Shown here piece after piece: positions 26,100 to 35,851 of a stretch of DNA of 64,000 nucleotides; within the stretch, counting starts at the first letter, position 1; every line of letters begins with the position of its first letter. A program made the position numbers and the translations under genes. Source of the DNA: CAWCDJ01 sp963794265 (GTDB taxonomy: Bacteria > Acidobacteriota > Terriglobia > Bryobacterales > Bryobacteraceae); contig CAWCDJ010000003.1 of the NCBI GenBank assembly GCA_963794265.1, forward strand, positions 1,116,001-1,180,000, written 5' to 3'. The notes beneath the pieces were generated by a model. The model made no database searches, was not told the origin of the DNA, and was given only the letters and a program-made list of their open reading frames with translations.

Positions 26100-26513
26100 A
26101 TGACGGATCAAATTACCCGCGTCGAGTACTATTCCGCGATCGTGTCGAATAAGCCGGGCGAGGCGGCCCGGATACTCACGGCCGTGGAGCGGGCAGGCGT
26201 GAACCTGGTGGCCTTTTCGGGGTTTCCGGAAGGCCGCAAGGCACAAATGGATTTCATTGCGGCGGATGGCCCCGCTCTGGTGAAGGCAGCCAAAAGTGCC
26301 GGCGCCGAGGTCAGCCGGAAGAAGACCGCATTTCTGATCCAGGGAGAAGACCACGTGGGCGCCGCGGCGGAGTTAGCCGCCAAGCTTGCGGAGGCAAAGA
26401 TCAACATCGTATCTTTACAGACAATCTGCGCCGGCCAGAACCGATTCGGTGGTTTACTGTGGGTCAAGCCGGAGGACGTCAGGAAAGCCGCGAAGATCCT
26501 GGAAGTCAAGTAA
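26100..26513 (+). CDS. Small tandem ACT-domain protein
   Basis: 137 residues. Two ACT-like halves: residues about 5-65 (YYSAIVSNKPGEAARIL ... VNLVAFSGFP) and about 75-137 (AAAELAAKLAEAKINIVSLQ). No catalytic domain is attached, so it is probably a ligand-sensing regulatory protein, perhaps for amino acids given the adjacent LysE exporter. AGGAGG lies 6 nt before the ATG. The link to the exporter or to the downstream PLP enzyme is inference from position. Confidence 0.82.
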   Translation: MTDQITRVEYYSAIVSNKPGEAARILTAVERAGVNLVAFSGFPEGRKAQMDFIAADGPALVKAAKSAGAEVSRKKTAFLIQGEDHVGAAAELAAKLAEAKINIVSLQTICAGQNRFGGLLWVKPEDVRKAAKILEVK

Positions 26514-26549
26514 GGGAGCGCGGCGCTGTATCTTCATAGGGAGGCTTTC

Positions 26550-27806
26550 ATGGACGCATTTGGAAGTACGCGCCGCAGGTTTCTGGGCGCGGTCAACGGG
26601 CTGCTGGCGGGAAGCGGGGTTGCCCGAAGTCTCGAAGCGGCGGATTCGCGCCAACCCGCGGGCGAAGACTACTACGATAAGCTGGGCGTCGCAAAGATCA
26701 TCAACGCGGCGGGAACCTATACCGCCCTGACGGCTTCGATCATGCCGGCTCCGGTACAGGCGGCGGTGGCGCGCGCCGCCGGGCACCCGGTGCGGCTGGC
26801 GGAACTTCAGGCCGCGGCGGGTGAATACATCGCGCGGCTGCTGCACTGCGAGGCGGCCCTGGTGACCGACGGCGCCGCGTCCGCCCTGACGCTCGGCATG
26901 GCCGCATGCATGACGCGGGCGAACCACGCCGCCATCCACAATCTCCCCACGGATCTATCCGGCATCAAGAACGAAGTGATCGTGCAGAAGGCCCACCGCT
27001 ACGAGTATGACCACGCCCTCCGCAATTGCGGCGCGCGCTTCGTCGAAGTCGAGACCATGGAAGAGTACGAAGCCGCATTCGGCGATCGCACCGTCATGGC
27101 GCATTTCTTCAACGCCGCGGAAGCCGGCCGGATCGGACGCCAGGATTGGATTCGGACGGCGCACGCTCACGGCATCCCGTGCTTCAACGATGCGGCGGCG
27201 GACGTGCCGCCGATCTCCAACCTCTGGAACTACACGGAAATGGGTTTCGATCTCGTGACCTTTTCCGGCGGAAAGGGCATCCGCGGTCCGCAGAATGCCG
27301 GACTGCTGCTCGGGAAAATGGACCTGATCGCCGCGGCCGCGTTGAACAATTCTCCCTTCTCCGACACGGTCGGGCGGGGCATGAAAGTGGCCAAGGAGCA
27401 GATCGTCGGCATGGTCGCCGCGCTGGATTGGTTCCTGGCACAGTCCGATGCCGGCATGGAAAAGGAATTCCGGCAGCGCGCGGAGCGCATCGCGGCGCAA
27501 CTGAAGGGCATTCCGAGCCTCACTTCCACGATCGCCCTTCCGAACGTGGCGGCGAACGCCGTGCCGCACCTGCTGATCCGCTACGATCAGCAGCGCGTCA
27601 AGATCTCGCCTGTGGAGGTTGCGGCGGAACTGCGCCGGGGCTCGCCCAGCATCGAACTGAATCCAGCCACCGGCCGGAAACAGACGGGCGGGCTGCCGAG
27701 CGATGAACACACCGTCGTGGTGGGCGTCTGGATGCTGCGGCCCGGCGAGGAGGTGGTGGTCGCGCGGCGTCTTCGCGAGGTACTCTCCAAAGCCGCCGCG
27801 GCCTGA
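26550..27806 (+). CDS. Tat-signal SelA-like PLP-dependent enzyme
   Basis: A 418-residue fold-type I PLP enzyme of the SelA/D-glucosaminate-6-phosphate ammonia-lyase-like family: INAAGTYTAL near the start, aspartate that would pair with the pyridine nitrogen (FNDAAAD, Asp214), and the Schiff-base lysine in FSGGKGIRGPQNAG (Lys242). A twin-arginine-type signal (STRRRFLGAVNGLLAG) precedes the enzyme. Too short and divergent to be bona fide selenocysteine synthase. GGGAGG precedes the ATG. Substrate not determinable. Confidence 0.85.
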   Translation: MDAFGSTRRRFLGAVNGLLAGSGVARSLEAADSRQPAGEDYYDKLGVAKIINAAGTYTALTASIMPAPVQAAVARAAGHPVRLAELQAAAGEYIARLLHCEAALVTDGAASALTLGMAACMTRANHAAIHNLPTDLSGIKNEVIVQKAHRYEYDHALRNCGARFVEVETMEEYEAAFGDRTVMAHFFNAAEAGRIGRQDWIRTAHAHGIPCFNDAAADVPPISNLWNYTEMGFDLVTFSGGKGIRGPQNAGLLLGKMDLIAAAALNNSPFSDTVGRGMKVAKEQIVGMVAALDWFLAQSDAGMEKEFRQRAERIAAQLKGIPSLTSTIALPNVAANAVPHLLIRYDQQRVKISPVEVAAELRRGSPSIELNPATGRKQTGGLPSDEHTVVVGVWMLRPGEEVVVARRLREVLSKAAAA

Positions 27807-28826
27807 TCAGCGCGCCGCCGGACCGCGCTCGATCACCAGCAAGGAGAACGACCCCGGCAGCACCGGCGCCCTGCCCCGCCGCCCGGCCGGCACAGGCCCG
27901 AACTTCGCGGATACGAGGAACACGCGGTGGTTGGTCGGATCGAGCCCCATATTGCGCGATCCCTGCGGCGTTTGCACATTTTCCACCACCCGGTACTGGT
28001 CCGGAGAGTCCTGATGGATCACGGTGAGCGTACCGTTCGCATTCGAGGCGAATGCGTTGCCCGAGGCTGCGTCGTACCCGGCACCGTCGACGCCGGTGCC
28101 GATCGGGACGGTCGCCACCACCTTGCCGGCCTGATAGTCGGAGACGGCCATCACGCCGCTGCGGCAGCCGCTGAACAAGCGGTGGTGGACGGTGTCGATG
28201 GCCATGGAGACCGGCTGCTTGCAGGGAGCGGTCGGCCAGCGCCGAGCCACGGTCGCAGTCTTCGCGTCGATCTCCACGACCTCACTGATGTCGGTCAGGT
28301 TCGCGTACACCTTGCCGTCTCCGGCCGACACGCCGTATTCCGGTTTGCCTCCGAGAGGAATGTTCGTGATCAGCTTCCCCGCCCGTGGGTCGATCACCGT
28401 CGAAGAATGTGCGTCGCCATTCAAAGTGAAGACCCGGTTCGACGGCCCGTCGAAAAGGATGGCATCCGCATCTTCGGCTGCTGGGATCCGGCCGAGGGCC
28501 TTGAAAGTCTTCAAATCGAACATCACCACGGATTGATCGTTGCCCGAGGTGGCGAATCCATGGCCCGTGGCAGGGGCCAGCGCAGTTCCGTGCGCGCCAT
28601 CGATGCCCGTGACTTCGCCGATCAGCTTCCCGCTATCCTCATCCACCACCATCAGGCGATTCTGCCGGGCGATGAACAGACGGTGATTGGCTGGGTCGGG
28701 GACGACGTAGTCCCAGCGGCCCTCCCCGCCCAGCAGGTACGTGTGTGTGATGTGGTAAGAGGGCGACGGCTGCGCAAGCAGTACTGCCGCGGCAGCCAGG
28801 GTGACGGCAAACGCGATCGGACGCAT
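27807..28826 (-). CDS. Exported YncE-like beta-propeller protein
   Basis: 339 residues: signal peptide MRPIAFAVTLAAAAVLLAQ, then repeated 40-50-residue blades of the YncE/cytochrome-D1-type seven-bladed propeller (NHRLFIARQNRLMVVDEDSG; VYANLTDISEVVEIDAKT; RLFSGCRSGVMAVSDYQAG). No haem motif. ATG 28826 is selected because AAGGAG lies 6 nt before it and a signal peptide begins there; the longer open frame has no ribosome site. Convergent with the SelA-like gene, end to end with only 1 bp between stops. Function unknown; probably periplasmic. Confidence 0.85.
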   Translation of the reverse strand: MRPIAFAVTLAAAAVLLAQPSPSYHITHTYLLGGEGRWDYVVPDPANHRLFIARQNRLMVVDEDSGKLIGEVTGIDGAHGTALAPATGHGFATSGNDQSVVMFDLKTFKALGRIPAAEDADAILFDGPSNRVFTLNGDAHSSTVIDPRAGKLITNIPLGGKPEYGVSAGDGKVYANLTDISEVVEIDAKTATVARRWPTAPCKQPVSMAIDTVHHRLFSGCRSGVMAVSDYQAGKVVATVPIGTGVDGAGYDAASGNAFASNANGTLTVIHQDSPDQYRVVENVQTPQGSRNMGLDPTNHRVFLVSAKFGPVPAGRRGRAPVLPGSFSLLVIERGPAAR

Positions 28827-28910
28827 AGTTCTCCTTCGCCCCTGAGTATATCCGAGCCGCCATCCGCTCGCCCGAACTTCCGTGCGGCGGCCACCGCCGC
28901 GGGTCGAGGC

Positions 28911-28955
28911 AAAACAAAAAAGGCCGGCTTTCCGCCCTGCGGAGGAAAGCCGGCC
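28911..28955 (-). terminator. Strong Rho-independent terminator of TonB receptor 2
   Basis: On the minus strand GGCCGGCTTTCC (28955-28944) pairs perfectly over 12 bp with GGAAAGCCGGCC (28933-28922) around a 10-nt loop, followed immediately by TTTTTTGTTTT. It is 46 bp past the receptor stop and also separates it from the propeller gene. Confidence 0.9.
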
Positions 28956-29000
28956 CGATTCAACTGTCAAACCCGGATGGGCTTGACCGGTCGCTGCCTA

Positions 29001-32000
29001 TCAGAAGTAGAAGCGGAGCGAAAGTTGCATGTTCCGCACGTCGCCGGTCTTGCTGGTGACTTTTCCGAACGTGGCCAGGTTATTCGGGTTGTAATTGGCG
29101 CCGCTCAGATTGGGGTGATTGAAGGCGTCGAACGCCTCGGCGCGGAACTGGAAGCCGGCCCGCTCGTTAATGGCGAACCTCTTGTAGAGACCGATGTTCC
29201 AGTTTTCCAGGCCAGGATTGTGAACGAAGTCGCGGCTGATCGTCCCCGTCGCGAACGTGCCTTTAGCGGGAGCCGTAAAGATCGGCTGGCCGCTGGCATT
29301 GGTCGTCTGGAACCATTGTGTCGGGTCGGCATTGCCACCTGCCGCGAAACCGCCCAGCACGCTGGGAGTCCCGTTCATGTTCCAGAATTCGCCCGTACCG
29401 CCGCAATCGTTCTGGTTGCCGTCCACTCCGACGCCCGCATAGTCCGTGTTCACCACGGCGCTGCACGGTTGTCCGGTTTGGAATTGCGTGATGCCGCTGA
29501 TCTGCCATCCGCCGAGGACCTTACCCGCCAGATTGTTGGAGTTGCGGAAGATCGGCAGTTCGTACATATAGTTGATCACCATCATGTGGGTGGTGTCGAA
29601 GGTCGATGGCGCCCACAGGTTGCCCGCATAGTAGGTATCGGGAAGGATGTCCCGATAAGCGGACCCGCTGTCCATGCTCTTCGAGTAAGTGTAGGACATG
29701 CCGAACATCAGTCCCTGGGCAAGCCGCCGGTTCCAGGTGACTTCCAGGGCGTTGTACGTCGAGGTGGCGACGTTCTGGCTGGAGCGGATGGAGTTGTAGC
29801 CCTTATAGGGACGTAAGGCATCCAGGTTCACGCCGGGATTGGCGGCCACTACCGCGGTAGTCGGCTGGTTGATGTCCACTTCGCGCGGCAGGTGCAGACC
29901 GCGTCGGCCCACATACGCCACGCTGGCGACCGACTTCCACGGCAGATTCCGCTCCACCGTGAAATTCCAGTTCCAGGCTTCCGGGTTTTTCTGATCCAGC
30001 GGATACGTGGTCACCGTCAGCGGCAGCAAATTGGAAGAAGAGCCGCCCGGATTATCCACGTGCCCCGCCGTCACACTGGCGGTCGGCTGGAACGGCGGGT
30101 TGCCGCCCAGGAAGATCGAATCGCTGACGCCGTTGCGGGAGAAGAACCGGCCAATGCCGGTGCGAATGACCGTCTTGTCGTCCATCTGGTAAGCGAGGCC
30201 GATACGCGGCTGCGGGGTCACGTACTGGACGTTCGAGAAATAAGACGGCCGGATGCCGCCGCGGAACATGTAATCGTACGCGCCGCCGGTCGATTCCGGA
30301 AAACGCCCTGCGGCCGCGCCAGGCCAGCCGCTACCTGGAATGACCAGGCCGTTGTATCGGTCGCTACCCGAATTGAGAATGACATGACCGTTCGTCGGAT
30401 CGACCCCCACCGCCTTGCTCGGGTCGTACAGCGAAGGATCGAACACGGACATGTTGTGCCACATCGCCTGGTAGGGGAAGTTGATGGTCCAGCGTAAGCC
30501 GTACGTCATGGTCAGCTTCTGGTTGATCTTCCAGCTATCCTGGGCGAACCCTTCATACATGTTGCTGCGGAAAATGGTGTACGCGCGCTGGCCCAGTTCC
30601 GAGTACGTATCGAACAGGCCCAGAGCGGCGTTGGCCGCGGCCACCCCGGTACCTCCGGCGAAGCCGTCGGTGAACGAGAACTGGCCGTTCTGGTTGTTGG
30701 TGCAGGTGGGGCAGGCGCTGACGTTGATTTCGTCGTTGTCGTTTTCGCCGGAACGCTCGAAAGCGAACCCGAACTTAAACGTGTGGCCCTGCTTGACCCA
30801 CGTCAAGCTGTCCGAAAACGTGTAGATCGGTCCCGCGGAATGCGACGGATACGGGTTGCCGGTGAGCGTGCTGAAGTTGGTGATGGCCGCCGTCGGAATA
30901 CGGGTCGGGATCAACTTGCCGGTGGGGAAGATGTAGGGGTAGTTGATGCCCGCCGTGGTGCGGTCGAAGAAGTGCGCCTGATCCACGGGAATCCCGACGT
31001 CGTCGAGACTGACGGTTGCCAGGGCTTCGTTCACCATGCTGGGGCTGATCGTCCACACGTAGTCCAGCGAGTTGGTCTGATTCGGGCGAATGAAGTATTT
31101 CGGCGTCTCGGTGGGCGTGCCATCGAGCGGCTGATATTCCCAGAAGTCGTAGTTGTTGCGCCGGAACTGCAACCGCTGCTTGTCGGTCAGGTTCATGTCC
31201 ACCGACAGCGTGTCCTTCCGCTGGTTCTGCGGGTGAAGGGCGGCGGCGTAGAAGTTGCCGTTCCCATTGAGCGGGTTAGTGGCGAAATTGGGGACCGGGT
31301 AGGCCTTGAGGATACCCAAGCCGCTCGGGCTGATCTGGCTCTGCGGAATGATGTTGCCGGGGAATGGCGAGCCTGTGGTCGGGTCGGTAATGAGCTTCGT
31401 TTTGCCGTAAAAGTAGTTGGTGGGGCTCAGCAACTCGCTGAAGTTCCCAGTCCGCATCAGGGCGCTCGGAACCGTCCAGGTCGCGGTGTCGGTATACCGG
31501 TAGCGCACCCACTCCTGGCCCCAATACCAGAAGAACTTGCTTTTGTCCGAATTGAACTTGTGCGGAATGTAGAACGGCCCGCCGATGTTGTAGCCGAACT
31601 GATTGTAGTGGAACGGCGGCACCGTGTTGGTGGAAGCATTCAGATTGCGGCTCCACGTGTTGGCGTTCAGGTCGTTGTTGCGGAAATATTCGTACGTCGA
31701 GCCGTGGAAGTCCGAGGTGCCGCTCCGCGTGATGATGCGGATCTGGCCGCCGGAAGTGCGGCCGTATTCCGGCGCGTAATCCGCCGTCAGCACCTGGATT
31801 TCCGAGGTCGAGTCCACATCCGCTGCGCCGAGGCTGGTGCCGTTGGCACGAGTACGGGTGGCCGGCGCCCCATCGTAGGTGATCAGGTTTTCCTGGTTGC
31901 GCGAGCCGTTGAAATTGGATGGCCCCTGCGTGAAGTTGAAGTTGAGGCCCGCCAGGTTGCCGCCGCGAGCGCCGGGCACCAGGCTGGCCATGTAAATCGG

Positions 32001-32459
32001 ATTGCGGCCGTTCAATTCCAATGCGTCGATCTGCTGCCGCGTCACATCTTTCTGCACGGACGCCGATTCGGTTTGCAGTGCGGCGGAAGTCGCCGTCACC
32101 TCGACCGTCTCGGTTGCTTGCCCGACTGCCAATGATGCGTCGACCGAGAGCGTGGCGCTCGGGTCCAGCTTGTTTCCGCTGCTATCGAATTTCTTGAAGC
32201 CGGCTGCTTCTACCGTCACGTGGTAAATTCCTGGTGGAACGTTCGTGACGGTATAGAAACCGGATTCGTTGGTCGTCGATTGACGTTCGAGACCGGTTTG
32301 ATTCTTAACCGTGACTTTCGCGTTAGGAACCGTGGATCCGCTCGGGTCCTTCACAAATCCCGAGATGGTTCCAAGGTCGGATTGGCCGAATGCGAACGCT
32401 GCGGCCAACAGAGCCAGCAGCGCTAACTTTAGCACGCGCCAAGAACACACCTGGTTCAT
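29001..32459 (-). CDS. Oar-like TonB-dependent outer-membrane receptor (2)
   Basis: A 1,152-residue receptor with the same architecture as the one at 15728: signal peptide LALLALLAAAFAFGQ, CNA-B/carboxypeptidase-regulatory domain (about residues 28-110: TISGFVKDPSGSTVPNAKV), plug with LNGRNPIYMASLVPG and GRTSGGQIRIITRSG, then a barrel ending in MQLSLRFYF. GAAGGAGAAGAAG precedes the ATG. The two receptors diverge strongly in the barrel, so different ligands are likely. Followed by a strong terminator. Confidence 0.93.
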   Translation of the reverse strand: MNQVCSWRVLKLALLALLAAAFAFGQSDLGTISGFVKDPSGSTVPNAKVTVKNQTGLERQSTTNESGFYTVTNVPPGIYHVTVEAAGFKKFDSSGNKLDPSATLSVDASLAVGQATETVEVTATSAALQTESASVQKDVTRQQIDALELNGRNPIYMASLVPGARGGNLAGLNFNFTQGPSNFNGSRNQENLITYDGAPATRTRANGTSLGAADVDSTSEIQVLTADYAPEYGRTSGGQIRIITRSGTSDFHGSTYEYFRNNDLNANTWSRNLNASTNTVPPFHYNQFGYNIGGPFYIPHKFNSDKSKFFWYWGQEWVRYRYTDTATWTVPSALMRTGNFSELLSPTNYFYGKTKLITDPTTGSPFPGNIIPQSQISPSGLGILKAYPVPNFATNPLNGNGNFYAAALHPQNQRKDTLSVDMNLTDKQRLQFRRNNYDFWEYQPLDGTPTETPKYFIRPNQTNSLDYVWTISPSMVNEALATVSLDDVGIPVDQAHFFDRTTAGINYPYIFPTGKLIPTRIPTAAITNFSTLTGNPYPSHSAGPIYTFSDSLTWVKQGHTFKFGFAFERSGENDNDEINVSACPTCTNNQNGQFSFTDGFAGGTGVAAANAALGLFDTYSELGQRAYTIFRSNMYEGFAQDSWKINQKLTMTYGLRWTINFPYQAMWHNMSVFDPSLYDPSKAVGVDPTNGHVILNSGSDRYNGLVIPGSGWPGAAAGRFPESTGGAYDYMFRGGIRPSYFSNVQYVTPQPRIGLAYQMDDKTVIRTGIGRFFSRNGVSDSIFLGGNPPFQPTASVTAGHVDNPGGSSSNLLPLTVTTYPLDQKNPEAWNWNFTVERNLPWKSVASVAYVGRRGLHLPREVDINQPTTAVVAANPGVNLDALRPYKGYNSIRSSQNVATSTYNALEVTWNRRLAQGLMFGMSYTYSKSMDSGSAYRDILPDTYYAGNLWAPSTFDTTHMMVINYMYELPIFRNSNNLAGKVLGGWQISGITQFQTGQPCSAVVNTDYAGVGVDGNQNDCGGTGEFWNMNGTPSVLGGFAAGGNADPTQWFQTTNASGQPIFTAPAKGTFATGTISRDFVHNPGLENWNIGLYKRFAINERAGFQFRAEAFDAFNHPNLSGANYNPNNLATFGKVTSKTGDVRNMQLSLRFYF

Positions 32460-32921
32460 TCTTCTTCTCCTTCAGACAATAGATTTTCTGATCGTTTGCT
32501 GCTTCCGGGCCGACGTGCCTTGACCCGCTGTTTCCGGATCGGGCCATGCGCCTGCAAACTGAAGGAATCCGAGAGGTCACACTACAGGCGGGCGATCCAT
32601 CGCAAACGTGTGCATTCGACGCCACAGTTCGAGACATAACCTGCCAACCTCTAAAGGTGACCGACCTCCCCATTTCCCTAAACCCGTTGTTAGGTTGTAT
32701 CACATAACGGTGCCGATTTCACCCGCTACCGGCACGAAAACCATTATTTTTTGGCTTTTTGACCGAAAAATACCAGTGCCGGAGCGAGGGCACCATTAAA
32801 TCCAGGCACTCTTCTAATTTTCATAGCGCCGCCTTCCAGCAAACATATTTGTGGGGCGCTAAAGCGAGGCCTTTGACCCTCCTCAATTCGCCCAAAAGCC
32901 TCCTGTAGTACACTCGGACTC
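32460..32921. promoter_or_regulatory. Divergent intergenic region (TonB receptor 2 / M14 peptidase)
   Basis: A 462-bp AT-richer gap between divergent genes, so both promoters must lie here. It contains several copies of GTGCCG in both orientations (about 32710, 32730 and 32777); CCGGCAC and GTGCCGG form a 7-bp inverted repeat around an A/T-rich spacer. Possible operator sites, but no convincing -35/-10 pair or riboswitch fold was identified. No small ORF with a ribosome site is seen. Confidence 0.4.
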
Positions 32922-35777
32922 ATGAAGTCTCGACCGGTGTATCCCCGGGTGTTGCTTGTCGTGGCAGCCCTGTCCGCCTGTTCGCTGTACGCCCAGGTCG
33001 CCCCTAAAATCACCACCCCGAAGGATGCCCTGGGTTTCAATCTGGGCGACGATTATATGGTCGCCAACTATACCCAGCTCGAGACCTATTGGAAGAAGCT
33101 GGCCGGCGAATCGGACCGGATGAAGCTGGTCGATATGGGCCCCACCGCCGAGGGCCGCAGGCAGTACATGGCCGTGATTTCTTCACCCGAGAATATCCGG
33201 AATCTCGATCAATATAGGGACATTTCGCGGAAACTGGCGTTGGCCGAAGGCGTAAGCGAAGATCAGGCGCACGCCCTGGCCCGCGAGGGCAAGGCCGTGG
33301 TGTGGATCGACGGCGGGCTGCATGCCAGCGAATCGGTTGGCTCGCAGCAGCTCATGGAGATGGTGTACCAGATGGTGAGCCGTACGGATCCCGAGACCAT
33401 GCGCTTCCTGCACGACGTGATCCAGCTCTACGTGCTAGCTAACCCCGACGGCCAGGAGTTGATCGCCAACTGGTACATGCGCGGTTCGGAAGACCCCAAT
33501 GCGCCGCTGCGTCCGGAGCGCGAGCGCACCTTTGGCAGCCTGCCGCGGCTTTACGCCAGGTACATCGGGCACGACGTCAATCGCGACTTTTATATGTCGA
33601 ATATGCCGGAAACCACCAACATGAACCGCGTGCTCTTCGAGGAGTGGTTTCCGCAGATCATGTACAACCACCACCAGACCGGTCCGGCCGGCGCGGTGAT
33701 TTTCATGCCGCCGTTTCGCGACCCATTCAACTACAACTTCGACCCGCTGGTGCCGTTGGGTATCGAGATGGTGGGAACCGCCATGCACAGCCGGCTGGTG
33801 GCCGAGGGCAAGGGCGGCAGCGCCATGCGCAGCGGCGCGAATTACTCCACCTGGTGGAACGGAGGGCTGCGCACCGTCACCTACTTCCACAATATGATCG
33901 GCATTCTGACCGAAATCATCGGCAGCCCGACCCCCATGAGCATTCCGCTGGTGGCCGAAAAGCAACTGCCGCAGGGTGACTGGCCGATGCCCATCGCGCC
34001 GCAGGTGTGGCACTACCGGCAGTCGATCGACTACGAAATCACCAACAACCGCGCCATCCTCGATATCGCGTCCCGGTACCGCGAAACCTGGCTGTTCAAC
34101 ATCTGGCGAATGGGCATGAACTCGATCGAGAAGGGCAGCCGCGACAATTGGACCATCACGCCCAAGCGGATCAAAGCCCTCGAAGAGGCTGCGGCGGCGG
34201 AAGGCTCCGGCCGTAATGGAGGAGGCGGCGGGCGCGGCGGCGACACCCCGGCGGGGATGACCATGGGCGGCCTCGGAGCGCGCACACTGCCCACCGAGCT
34301 CTATGCCAAAATCCTGCACGATCCGAAAATGCGGGACCCGCGCGGCTACATCATTCCCTCGGACCAGACCGATTTTCCGAATGCCACCGAGTTCGTGAAC
34401 GCGCTGCTCAAGAACGGCATCGCCGTGCTGAGCGCCACTGCGCCCTTTACCGTGGCGGGCAAGACCTATCCCGCAGGCTCCCTGGTCGTCAAGACGGCGC
34501 AGGCGTTCCGCCCGCACATTATGGACATGTTCGAACCGCAGGACCACCCCAACGATTTCCGCTATCCCGGCGGCCCTCCGAACCCGCCCTACGACGTCAC
34601 CGGCTGGACTCTGGCCATGCAGATGGGGGTGCGGTACGACCGTGTTCTGGACGGCTTCGAGGGGCCTTTTGCCAGGGTCGAAGGGCTGCTCGAACCGCCC
34701 CCGGCCTCGATCAGCGGCCCGTCGGACCCCGCCGGATATCTGGTCAGCCATCGCATCAACAATTCGTTCAAGCTGGTGAACCGCCTGCTCAAAGCGAAAG
34801 CCGACGTCTACTGGCTGGGCAAAGACACGGACCACCTGGGGGCGGGCGCCATCTGGGTTCCGTACGCCGCGGAGGCGCGCACGGTGCTGGCCACGGCGGC
34901 CAGGGAACTCGGGGTTCCGGTTCTGGCTTTGGCGAAAGCTCCGGAAGGCCCGGCGCTCAAGCTGAAACCGGTCCGCATCGGCCTCTACGACCAGTACGGC
35001 GGCTCGATGCCCTCCGGCTGGACCCGCTGGTTGCTCGAGCAATACGAATTCTCTTTTGAGAAGGTCTTCCCGGCCACGCTGGATGCGGGCGGACTGAAGA
35101 GCAAGTTCGACGTGCTGGTGTTTCCCGACGGCGCGATTCGCCGTGGCGCCGGGGCGGGCCGCGGCATGGGCGGCGGACGCGGCTTCGGCGCGCCCGACCC
35201 GGCCACCCTGCCCGCGGAATACCGCGGCTGGCTGGGCCGCATCAGCGACGATAAGACCATGCCCCAGCTCGAAAAGTTCGTGGAATCGGGCGGCACTGTC
35301 GTGGCCATCGGCAGTTCCACCAGCGCCGCCGATGAGTTCGGCATCCCGGTGCGCAGCTACCTGACCGAAATCGGCGCCGACGGCAGGGAACACCCGCTGC
35401 CGCGCGACAAGTTCTTTATTCCCGGTTCGCTGCTCAAGATGGACGTCGACAACACCAACCCGCTGGCGTACGGAATGCCCTCGCAGGTGGACGTGTTCTT
35501 CGATAGCAGCCCGGTGATGAAACTGGATCCGGACGCCGGGCTGAAACACACCTCGGCGGTGGGCTGGTTCAGCGGCACAAACCTCCTGGATAGCGGCTGG
35601 GCCTGGGGCCAGCAGTATCTGGACGGCGGCACGGCCGTGGCCGAGGCGTCGGTCGGGGAAGGCAAAGTGGTGCTGCTCGGGCCGGAAGTCGCCTTCCGGG
35701 CGCAGCCGCACGCCACTTTCAAGCTGCTGTTCAACGGCCTCTACTTCGGCAGCGCCACGGAAACCACGCTGCCGTAA
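32922..35777 (+). CDS. Exported M14-family zinc carboxypeptidase-like protein
   Basis: 951 residues. The N-terminal signal could be type I or lipoprotein (LSAC at residues 17-20). The M14 peptidase domain has the zinc motif GGLHASE (His134, Glu137), ANPDG, NRD (about 220-222) and a second His in YNHHQTG (about 250). Residues about 430-445 form a Gly/Arg-rich low-complexity linker and a second Gly-rich run occurs near residue 745. The large C-terminal half (beyond 550) resembles a glutamine-amidotransferase-like fold seen in related acidobacterial M14 proteins; its role is unknown. Probably periplasmic peptide degradation. Confidence 0.87.
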   Translation: MKSRPVYPRVLLVVAALSACSLYAQVAPKITTPKDALGFNLGDDYMVANYTQLETYWKKLAGESDRMKLVDMGPTAEGRRQYMAVISSPENIRNLDQYRDISRKLALAEGVSEDQAHALAREGKAVVWIDGGLHASESVGSQQLMEMVYQMVSRTDPETMRFLHDVIQLYVLANPDGQELIANWYMRGSEDPNAPLRPERERTFGSLPRLYARYIGHDVNRDFYMSNMPETTNMNRVLFEEWFPQIMYNHHQTGPAGAVIFMPPFRDPFNYNFDPLVPLGIEMVGTAMHSRLVAEGKGGSAMRSGANYSTWWNGGLRTVTYFHNMIGILTEIIGSPTPMSIPLVAEKQLPQGDWPMPIAPQVWHYRQSIDYEITNNRAILDIASRYRETWLFNIWRMGMNSIEKGSRDNWTITPKRIKALEEAAAAEGSGRNGGGGGRGGDTPAGMTMGGLGARTLPTELYAKILHDPKMRDPRGYIIPSDQTDFPNATEFVNALLKNGIAVLSATAPFTVAGKTYPAGSLVVKTAQAFRPHIMDMFEPQDHPNDFRYPGGPPNPPYDVTGWTLAMQMGVRYDRVLDGFEGPFARVEGLLEPPPASISGPSDPAGYLVSHRINNSFKLVNRLLKAKADVYWLGKDTDHLGAGAIWVPYAAEARTVLATAARELGVPVLALAKAPEGPALKLKPVRIGLYDQYGGSMPSGWTRWLLEQYEFSFEKVFPATLDAGGLKSKFDVLVFPDGAIRRGAGAGRGMGGGRGFGAPDPATLPAEYRGWLGRISDDKTMPQLEKFVESGGTVVAIGSSTSAADEFGIPVRSYLTEIGADGREHPLPRDKFFIPGSLLKMDVDNTNPLAYGMPSQVDVFFDSSPVMKLDPDAGLKHTSAVGWFSGTNLLDSGWAWGQQYLDGGTAVAEASVGEGKVVLLGPEVAFRAQPHATFKLLFNGLYFGSATETTLP

Positions 35778-35780
35778 GTG

Positions 35781-35848
35781 CCCGCTCCCTGACAGTCGCG
35801 GCTCTGTGCGATGCTGACTCACAGAGCCGCGACCGTGAGGGAGCAGGA
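35781..35848. repeat. REPIN-like hairpin repeat, full inverted pair
   Basis: Two inverted arms (35784-35808 and 35820-35844) pair over 25 positions with 23 matches, around an 11-nt loop; core GTCGCGGCTCTGTG / CACAGAGCCGCGAC. It sits 6 bp past the peptidase stop and before the convergent oxidoreductase gene. Single or degenerate arms recur at 57810-57859 and 60864-60909. Confidence 0.85.
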
Positions 35849-35851
35849 GGG

